Below, piece by piece: positions 1 through 6,335 of a stretch of 9,962 bases of DNA (position 1 is the first letter of the stretch; each line of letters opens with the position of its first letter). The stretch comes from an uncultured Rhodocyclaceae bacterium (GTDB lineage Bacteria; Pseudomonadota; Gammaproteobacteria; Burkholderiales; Rhodocyclaceae). The stretch spans positions 1 through 9,962 of the forward strand of contig CAKQRL010000026.1 in the NCBI GenBank assembly GCA_934271525.1, in the 5' to 3' direction. The notes below the pieces were generated by a model, which was not told the origin of the DNA, searched no databases, and was given only the letters and a program-made list of their open reading frames with translations. Made by a program: the position numbers and the translations under genes.

Positions 1-51
1 CGGTTGCGTTCATTCATTTTCAAAAAAAGTTGGAATTAAAAAATGCAGGCG

Positions 52-80
52 ATTGTAACAAAGCCTTTTTAGTTTTTCAA
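52..80 (-). promoter_or_regulatory. Candidate sigma70-type promoter firing off the left edge
   Basis: On the minus strand a -35-like TTGAAA (80-75) is followed after exactly 17 bp by a -10-like TACAAT (57-52). This would start transcription near base 45, beyond the groEL terminator, for a gene lying to the left of the window. Minus-strand ATG codons occur at 17-15 and 13-11, but neither has a visible Shine-Dalgarno sequence and too little is left to judge a reading frame. The call rests only on matches to the consensus in an AT-rich gap. Confidence 0.4.
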
Positions 81-91
81 AAAAAAATTCA

Positions 92-106
92 GTTTACCGT
101 GGAAAA
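92..106 (+). repeat. Single variant copy of the dispersed GTTGACCGTGGA element
   Basis: GTTTACCGTGGAAAA is a variant of the element found at 2325, 4304, 4346 and 8711. The same variant occurs inverted at 2284-2298. Here it is single, so it cannot form the long hairpin made by the paired copies. It lies between the groEL terminator and the leftward promoter. Confidence 0.65.
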
Positions 107-112
107 ACGCTT

Positions 113-143
113 AAAAAAAAACCGCCAATGGCGGTTTTTTTTT
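113..143 (-). terminator. Rho-independent terminator of groESL
   Basis: A perfect 14-bp inverted repeat (A9-CCGCC, loop AAT, GGCGG-T9) lies 25 bp beyond the groEL stop codon. The GC stem followed by nine T residues is a textbook intrinsic terminator. Because the arms are A- and T-rich on both sides, it could also stop transcription arriving from the left. Confidence 0.92.
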
Positions 144-167
144 GTCCTGAGAAGCAATGTAAAAATC

Positions 168-1808
<1,641 letters not shown>

Positions 1809-1835
1809 TTGTATTTTCTCCAAAAAATCAAGGGT

Positions 1836-2126
1836 TTAGGCTTCTAACACGCCCATAATGTCTTCTTCGCGCATGACCAACACTTCGTTGCCATCCACTT
1901 TCACCGTTTGCCCGGCGTATTTGCCAAACAAAACTTTGTCGCCCACTTTCACATCGGGCGCAACCAACTGACCATTGGAATCGCGCTTGCCGGGGCCTAC
2001 CGCCAACACTTCGCCTTGGTCGGGTTTTTCTCCCGCAGAATCAGGAATCACAATGCCAGAAGCGGTGGTGCGCTCGGCTTCCAAACGTTTCACAATCACG
2101 CGATCGTGCAAAGGACGGATTTTCAT
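1836..2126 (-). CDS. groES: 10-kDa co-chaperonin GroES
   Basis: This 96-residue protein is the heptameric lid of the GroEL chamber. It begins MKIRPLHDRVIVKR and has the mobile loop (about residues 18-32, ERTTASGIVIPDSAGEKP) that docks onto GroEL. It continues with the GEVLAVGPG and KVGDKVLFGKYAG beta-barrel strands and ends MREEDIMGVLEA. The length is typical. GGAG lies ten bases before the ATG. It is the first gene of the groES-groEL operon, under the CIRCE/RpoH-type promoter at 2167-2229. Confidence 0.97.
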   Translation of the reverse strand: MKIRPLHDRVIVKRLEAERTTASGIVIPDSAGEKPDQGEVLAVGPGKRDSNGQLVAPDVKVGDKVLFGKYAGQTVKVDGNEVLVMREEDIMGVLEA

Positions 2127-2166
2127 CGTCTTTCATCTCCAAAAAAACAAAAAGTAAAAAAAGTGG

Positions 2167-2193
2167 TTAGCACTTCTAACCGAGGAGTGCTAA
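2167..2193 (-). promoter_or_regulatory. CIRCE operator (HrcA binding site)
   Basis: TTAGCACTT, a nine-base spacer and GAGTGCTAA form a near-perfect inverted repeat. It differs from the CIRCE consensus (TTAGCACTC-N9-GAGTGCTAA) at one base. It sits 40 bp upstream of the groES ATG and overlaps the presumed -10 box. CIRCE is known as the HrcA repressor site in many bacteria, so repression by HrcA is the expected control; hrcA itself is not in the window. Confidence 0.95.
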
Positions 2194-2229
2194 TGGTAAT
2201 GCCGTTGTTGTTTTTTTCAAGGGGGAAAA
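2191..2229 (-). promoter_or_regulatory. groES promoter with RpoH-like -35
   Basis: On the minus strand TTTTCCCCCTTGAA (2229-2216) closely matches the -35 region of RpoH (sigma32) promoters, such as that of E. coli groE (TTTCCCCCTTGAA). After 17 bp comes TACCATTA (2198-2191), a partial match to the RpoH -10 CCCCATTT. The same bases read as a weak sigma70 promoter (TTGAAA, 16 bp, TACCAT). The -10 overlaps CIRCE, so HrcA binding should block it. Confidence 0.7.
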
Positions 2230-2283
2230 GTGAATTTTTTTTAATGTTTTGATTTTTAAGGTTTTTTTAGATAAAAAAAACGA

Positions 2284-2342
2284 TTTTCCACGGTAAACAA
2301 CAAATTTTTTTGAAAAAAAGAATCGGTTGACCGTGGATTTTT
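2284..2342 (-). terminator. Paired dispersed element forming a terminator-like hairpin
   Basis: The left arm TTTTCCACGGTAAAC (2284-2298) and right arm GGTTGACCGTGGATTTTT (2325-2342) face each other across a 26-bp AT-rich loop. CCACGG pairs with CCGTGG, and one A/G mismatch interrupts the remaining pairs. On the minus strand the stem lies just after the stop of the kinase gene at 2350 and is followed by a run of T residues. It therefore probably ends the transferase-kinase transcript before the groES promoter. The arms belong to the element family seen at 92, 4304, 4346 and 8711. Confidence 0.75.
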
Positions 2343-2349
2343 GCGGTTT

Positions 2350-2892
2350 TTAATTTTTGATATTGTTTAAAAATTCATCCACTTTTTCGCACAATATTTT
2401 GGTTTTTTCGTTTAAACGATTTAATTCGGTATTTTCCAAAACAAAATGCGCATCTTTGGGTTCTTCATAAGGAATATCCACGCTCACCACATTTTTAATT
2501 TTTCCGCTTAATGCGCCGGAATACAATCCTTTTTTATCGCGCCGCACCAATTCTTTAAAATCACAATGAATATAAACTTCAAAATAATTTTTAAAAGTTT
2601 TGCGATTTAAAGCATATATTTCATTAAAAGCAGAGATGGTTGGCACAATGACAATCAGTTGATTTTCTTCTAAAAATTCAATTAAACGCAAACATGGATA
2701 AGTTGATTTTAATCTTTGCTCTCTTTCATAACTAAAATCATTGAAAATTTCACGTTGTTTTTCACCTTCCAACACCACAACATTGTGGTATTTTTCTTTT
2801 AAATGTTTTTGCACTGCATTGGCAAAAGTTGTTTTGCCCGCACCCGATAATCCGGTTATCCAAATCACACCGCTGGGTATAAATGAATTCAT
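2350..2892 (-). CDS. APS-kinase-like P-loop kinase, divergent paralogue
   Basis: This 180-residue protein has the adenylylsulfate (APS) kinase fold: P-loop GLSGAGKT (residues 14-21), then LEGEKQRE (41-48), RRDKKGLYS, and IKNVVSVDIPYEEP. Ordinary APS kinases carry DGD where this protein has E42-G-E44, and they have an SPYR motif that is absent here. It shares long stretches with the kinase at 4375 (NYFEV, KKGLYS, IKNVV), so the two are paralogues. The C. jejuni homologue Cj1415 phosphorylates the 3'-OH of cytidine diphosphoramidate; by inference this one handles a related nucleotide or has changed activity. It follows the transferase gene by 24 bp with AAAGGA before its ATG. No sulfate-assimilation genes lie nearby, so a role in PAPS supply is unlikely. 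Confidence 0.8.
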   Translation of the reverse strand: MNSFIPSGVIWITGLSGAGKTTFANAVQKHLKEKYHNVVVLEGEKQREIFNDFSYEREQRLKSTYPCLRLIEFLEENQLIVIVPTISAFNEIYALNRKTFKNYFEVYIHCDFKELVRRDKKGLYSGALSGKIKNVVSVDIPYEEPKDAHFVLENTELNRLNEKTKILCEKVDEFLNNIKN

Positions 2893-2916
2893 TTTATTTT
2901 TTCCTTTTTTATTTTA

Positions 2917-4236
2917 TTACTTTTTGAAAGCATTCAATTCTTGGCATATTTTTTCAAATTCCAAATAATAATGCCACGTTTGAACAATATCCGGGCGGTG
3001 TTCTTTAACCATTTCAATCTCTTTTTTTAATACATTTTCAAAAAGTTTTCTGTGGCGCAAATGCGTTTTAAAAAAATTCAACAATTCCGTTTCAGAAGTT
3101 AATCTTTCTTTTCTTTCAAGTTCTATTACTTCTCTTAATTTATTTAAAAATGTTTTTATTTTAAATTGAACATAATCAAAATTTTCTTGAATAATTGGCA
3201 AATCCGTTGGAGGCGTATAAATAAACATTTCTTTTCCCAAAGCGCTAAACCAAGACAAATCTAATTTTAAAGTGGAAGTAATTTCAACATTGCCTTTTTT
3301 ATCCAAAAATTGTGTGAATAAAAATTGAGCACCTTTAACATCATAACGCAAAGGCAAAAAACCAGAATAAACACGGTGTTCTGGAATTTCAAAATCATCC
3401 ACACTTTTTGGCGGATTAAAATGGTATTCTTTTGCCAAATTGTTCATTAAATTGAAAATATCTTCGGGTTGTATAATTTTTTGAATATCCAAAAAATCAA
3501 ATTGTTTAAAACCCAAATTTTGCAATTTTTTGTAAATATCGGAATAACGGAATAAATTGCCGTGATTGATAATATATTCCACACGATTTTTATAAGGTGA
3601 TTTGATATTAAAAACATAAGACAACCTGTTTTCCAAACCTTTTAAATCATCATTTTCATCAAAAAAGTATTGTAATTTTTCTTTTCCCCAATAATCTTTT
3701 CCCAAATAATTATTTAAAGCAACTTTCAAACGCGGAATGGGGTCACGCACCAAACACAAAACACGCGTTTTTGGAGAAATCAAATGAATATATTTATCCA
3801 AATCTTCAAACCAATCATTGGGTGCTGTGCCATAAGAAGTAAAATTAATCACACAGGTTTTTTTATTTAATAATTCTTTGTAATTAAATTCATAATGTTT
3901 TTTCATCCAACCTTCGCCAAATAAATGGTCTTGCATAATACTGACGCCGCATTTTTTTAAATACATTACCATTGAAGAATGCCCAGAATGCGACATCATT
4001 AAAAACAAAAACAAATAACCTTTGGGCAAGGGCAAATTCATCTCCCAAGCAAAATCCGCAGGAATGTTTTTGTAAGAAATGGGAGAATTTTCATCTTCCA
4101 ACATTTTGGGATTTAATAACGGCGGATAAGGATGATTGGTTTGAATATATTGTTGATTAAACTCTTCCGATGCCATCCATTCTTGGCTGAGTTTTAAAAT
4201 TTGTTCATAATCCAGCAAGTTTTCTTTTGTTGCCAT
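2917..4236 (-). CDS. Sulfotransferase-fold protein, candidate phosphoramidate transferase
   Basis: This protein has 439 residues from the ATG of MATKENLLDY (an in-frame TTG five codons earlier is possible). The hydrophobic strand GYLFLFLM (73-80) leads into SHSGHSS (82-88), placed like the 5'-phosphosulfate-binding loop of sulfotransferases. VLCLVRDPIPRLKVALNNY (159-177) resembles their 3'-phosphate-binding RDP motif. The C-terminal part is mostly charged helix and ends DIVQTWHYYLEFEKICQELN. No signal peptide is seen. The pattern recalls the DUF2972 'sugar transferase' family of Campylobacter and Helicobacter, to which I believe the MeOPN transferases belong; this is memory, not a search. Its neighbours make a 3'-phosphorylated nucleotide amidate, a PAPS look-alike, so transfer of phosphoramidate to a glycan is the best inference. 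Its promoter carries a G9 tract. The gene is strongly AT-rich. Confidence 0.65.
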   Translation of the reverse strand: MATKENLLDYEQILKLSQEWMASEEFNQQYIQTNHPYPPLLNPKMLEDENSPISYKNIPADFAWEMNLPLPKGYLFLFLMMSHSGHSSMVMYLKKCGVSIMQDHLFGEGWMKKHYEFNYKELLNKKTCVINFTSYGTAPNDWFEDLDKYIHLISPKTRVLCLVRDPIPRLKVALNNYLGKDYWGKEKLQYFFDENDDLKGLENRLSYVFNIKSPYKNRVEYIINHGNLFRYSDIYKKLQNLGFKQFDFLDIQKIIQPEDIFNLMNNLAKEYHFNPPKSVDDFEIPEHRVYSGFLPLRYDVKGAQFLFTQFLDKKGNVEITSTLKLDLSWFSALGKEMFIYTPPTDLPIIQENFDYVQFKIKTFLNKLREVIELERKERLTSETELLNFFKTHLRHRKLFENVLKKEIEMVKEHRPDIVQTWHYYLEFEKICQELNAFKK

Positions 4237-4263
4237 TGTTGATTTTTCCAAAACAAAATGCGC

Positions 4264-4292
4264 ATTCTACCCCCCCCCTCCCAAGAAATCAA
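4264..4292 (-). promoter_or_regulatory. Candidate phase-variable promoter with G9 in the spacer
   Basis: On the minus strand TTGATT (4292-4287) and TAGAAT (4269-4264) are separated by exactly 17 bp, and nine of the spacer bases are an unbroken G run abutting the -10. The start point would be near 4257, about 21 bases before the ATG of the transferase. Slippage of the G run would change the spacer length and so promoter strength, as known for porA, opc and fetA in Neisseria meningitidis. The terminator hairpin ends only about ten bases upstream of the -35, so the transferase unit needs its own promoter. Confidence 0.7.
4270..4278. repeat. Homopolymer tract C9 (G9 on the coding strand)
   Basis: Nine consecutive C residues stand in a gap with few G or C bases, followed by T and three more C. 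The tract lies outside any reading frame: an in-frame TAG directly follows it. Any effect would therefore be on transcription rather than on the reading frame. Confidence 0.9.
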
Positions 4293-4301
4293 GCAAGTTT
4301 T

Positions 4302-4363
4302 AAAAAATCCACGGTCAACCGATTATTTTTTTAAAATTTTTCTGAGTTGACCGTGGATTTTTT
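4302..4363 (-). terminator. Paired dispersed element, near-perfect long hairpin
   Basis: AAAAAATCCACGGTCAAC (4302-4319) and GTTGACCGTGGATTTTTT (4346-4363) are exact reverse complements, giving an 18-bp stem with a 26-bp AT-rich loop. Read on the minus strand it follows the stop codon of the kinase gene at 4375 by about a dozen bases and ends in six T residues, so it should terminate the phosphoramidate operon. The symmetric A and T runs make it work in either direction. Confidence 0.85.
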
Positions 4364-4374
4364 ATTTTTATTTT

Positions 4375-4887
4375 TTATTGTTTTTGATAAAAATTCAAAA
4401 AAGCATCGCTCAATTGTTGTGTTTTTTCATTTAAATTGTTTTGTTGGTTATTTTCCAAAACAAAATGCGGTTGGGGTTCATCAAAAGGAATATCCATTCC
4501 CACCACATTTTTAATTTGTTGAGAATACAACCCTTTTTGATCGCGTCGTTTTAATTCTTTTAAATCACATTGAATAAAAACTTCAAAATAATTGGGCAAA
4601 TTGGCGCGATTAAATTCATAAACTTCTTTAAATAAAGAAATGGTAGAAACAATTACAATTTTCCCTTGTTTTGCCAAAATGCGCGATAAAATTGCGCGTT
4701 TTAAAGCCATTTGAATGCGGCCATTTTTATCATAATCAAAATGTCCAAAAAGCTCGCGCATTTCATCGCCATCCAAATGCACCACGTTGTCCAATTGCGT
4801 TTGCAAGCTTTGGCTCAAAGCCTGTGCCAATGTGCTTTTGCCAGAACCAGCTAAACCGCAAAGCCAAATCACCGAACCTTTTTTCAT
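4375..4887 (-). CDS. Cytidine diphosphoramidate kinase (APS-kinase-like, Cj1415-type)
   Basis: This 170-residue protein starts at ATG 4887 (MKKGSVIWLCG). A TTG two codons earlier is also open, but AAGGAAAGG fits the ATG well. APS-kinase fold motifs are all intact: P-loop GLAGSGKS (11-18), LDGDEMRE (38-45), and RRDQKGLYS (114-122) followed by IKNVVGMDIPFDEP. The usual SPYR segment is replaced by STISLFKEVYEFNR. In C. jejuni the protein in this position, long annotated as APS kinase, uses ATP to phosphorylate the ribose 3'-OH of cytidine diphosphoramidate. The gene is last in the operon, 21 bp after the nucleotidyltransferase, and a strong hairpin follows it. It differs from the paralogue at 2350 in keeping the DGD residues. 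Function is inferred from fold plus context. Confidence 0.85.
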   Translation of the reverse strand: MKKGSVIWLCGLAGSGKSTLAQALSQSLQTQLDNVVHLDGDEMRELFGHFDYDKNGRIQMALKRAILSRILAKQGKIVIVSTISLFKEVYEFNRANLPNYFEVFIQCDLKELKRRDQKGLYSQQIKNVVGMDIPFDEPQPHFVLENNQQNNLNEKTQQLSDAFLNFYQKQ

Positions 4888-4908
4888 TTTCAATGCCTTT
4901 CCTTGATT

Positions 4909-5682
4909 TTAAATTTTTTTAAAATCAATTTCCAAATCGGTTTTAAAATCAATTTCACACCAATTACCATTAATTTCCACCGCTTGGGCATTGTGGTATT
5001 GGTGAATTAAATGTTGCAAAAAACTGGTCATATAAATGTTAGAATAAGGTTGACCATCAAATAAAGCATTTTTATCTAAATTATCATACAAATCAAAAAC
5101 ACAATTTAAAAAAGAATGTTTGATTTTAAACAAACCCATATATTGCGCTTGAATTTCATTTAAACTTTTTGGTTTTTTCCCTATTTCAACAATAAAACCA
5201 TTTTTGATTTTTAAAGTTTCGGCATCGCTTAAAATATCTTCAAAACGTTTTTCCCATAATTTTTGCCATTGTTTGTCCACACAAATGGCTAATTCTGCTT
5301 GGTTTTGAATGAGTTTTTGAACGGTATCTTCAAAATAAACAATATCGGCATAAGAAATAATAATATCTTCCTTTTTATTTTGGCATTTTTTTAAAAAATC
5401 ACGCGCACAAAATAAAGAATGCAACATATTGGTTGAAGCGTAATTTTTGTTTTCAAAAAAAGTATTTAAATGAAAACGTTTTGTTAAAAAATCTTTTAAA
5501 ACTTCAAATTGATAACCACCCACAACGGCAATATCATTGCTTGGAATGCCTGCATTATTTAAAGCTTCAATTTCATATTCAATAATTTTTTTGCCTTGGT
5601 ATTCCACCATGGTTTTGGGCACTTTTTCAGTTAAAGGCATCAAACGCGAACCAAATCCTGCTGCCAAAATTAAGGCTTTCAT
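4909..5682 (-). CDS. CTP:L-glutamine-phosphate cytidylyltransferase (Cj1416-type)
   Basis: This 257-residue protein has a sugar-nucleotidyltransferase fold. The signature LAAGFGSRL (6-14) is followed by Lys23 in KVPKTM. NYASTNMLHSLFCAR (80-94) resembles phosphocholine cytidylyltransferases of the LicC type. SYADIV holds the likely metal ligand Asp113, and WCEIDFKTDLE near the C terminus holds the second (Asp245). In C. jejuni the equivalent enzyme joins CTP and L-glutamine phosphate to give CDP-L-glutamine and pyrophosphate. The start is the ATG at 5682: AAGGAG lies seven bases before it, and its ATGA overlaps the stop of the amidotransferase gene, so translation is probably coupled. The frame stays open 40 codons further upstream, but that part lies over the neighbouring gene. 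No other substrate-specific feature rules out a choline-phosphate role; the neighbours argue against it. Confidence 0.85.
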   Translation of the reverse strand: MKALILAAGFGSRLMPLTEKVPKTMVEYQGKKIIEYEIEALNNAGIPSNDIAVVGGYQFEVLKDFLTKRFHLNTFFENKNYASTNMLHSLFCARDFLKKCQNKKEDIIISYADIVYFEDTVQKLIQNQAELAICVDKQWQKLWEKRFEDILSDAETLKIKNGFIVEIGKKPKSLNEIQAQYMGLFKIKHSFLNCVFDLYDNLDKNALFDGQPYSNIYMTSFLQHLIHQYHNAQAVEINGNWCEIDFKTDLEIDFKKI

Positions 5683-6335
5683 TGTGTTGCTCCTTGATTG
5701 TTTAAAACATTTAAAAAAGAATTGAAAATGTTTTTGTTGTTTAAACCATTTTCTCTTTCTATATGCCACATCATTGCATAAAAAGGTAAATTCAAATGAC
5801 AAAAGGCTTCTATTGTTTTTAAATTATTATTATTTTGATTAAAATAAGAAAAAGCCAAAGGTTTTAAAGATTTTCCTAATTTTGTAATGCCATAATGGTG
5901 AAAAGAATTAACTTTAAAGATATTGTTTTCATTGTCTTTCACAAAATGATTGCCCACGTGGTTTTCAATTTTATTGATTTCACTTTCAAAATAATGTGCC
6001 AACAATTGCGCACCGCGGCAAATTGCCAAAATTGGAATGTTAAATTTGATGCAATGTTGAATCAAATGAGTTTCATAATTATCTCTTAAAACATTTTCTT
6101 TTGAAGAATTAAAAATACTCAAATCATTGCCGCCGGTTAAAATCACCGCTTTTATTTGATGATGATTATTTTGATAATAATCTTCAAAAGGAATTTGAAA
6201 AGACAACGGTAATGGCAAAAAACCAAGTGGCAAAAGTTCTTTTTGAAAAAAACTGCCCCAATCCAGCGCCAAAGTTTCGCGCTGTTCGTTGTAATTGGCG
6301 TGATTAAGCAAACGCTGCGTTAAGGCGATAAACAT
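5679..6335 (-). CDS. Gamma-glutamyl-CDP-amidate hydrolase (class I amidotransferase fold, Cj1417-type)
   Basis: This is a 218-residue protein of the peptidase C26 / class I glutamine amidotransferase fold, counted from the ATG of MFIALTQRLL. An ATG seven codons earlier (6356) is possible. TGGNDL (67-72) forms the oxyanion region. The nucleophile is Cys106 in ILAICRGAQLL, and His191 and Glu193 in MWHIERE complete the triad. In the C. jejuni pathway the homologue hydrolyses CDP-L-glutamine to glutamate and cytidine diphosphoramidate, the step that creates the P-NH2 group. No synthase partner is fused or adjacent, which fits a hydrolase rather than an ammonia donor. It overlaps the end of the glutamine kinase gene by 16 bases and the next gene by 4, so the three are probably translationally coupled. 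The gene is very AT-rich. Confidence 0.85.
   Translation of the reverse strand: MFIALTQRLLNHANYNEQRETLALDWGSFFQKELLPLGFLPLPLSFQIPFEDYYQNNHHQIKAVILTGGNDLSIFNSSKENVLRDNYETHLIQHCIKFNIPILAICRGAQLLAHYFESEINKIENHVGNHFVKDNENNIFKVNSFHHYGITKLGKSLKPLAFSYFNQNNNNLKTIEAFCHLNLPFYAMMWHIERENGLNNKNIFNSFLNVLNNQGATQ

Noticed and set aside
4234..4278. The G9 tract as a reading-frame switch inside the transferase gene
   Set aside because: An in-frame TAG sits directly after the tract (4269-4267) for any tract length, so the coding region starts downstream. A transcriptional role fits better.
4375..4887. APS kinase of sulfate assimilation
   Set aside because: No ATP sulfurylase or PAPS reductase is adjacent, the SPYR motif is missing, and gene order matches the CDP-amidate kinase of C. 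jejuni.
5683..5802. A 40-residue N-terminal extension of the cytidylyltransferase
   Set aside because: It overlaps the amidotransferase gene, has no family similarity, and the ATG at 5682 has a strong AAGGAG and begins right at the nucleotidyltransferase signature.
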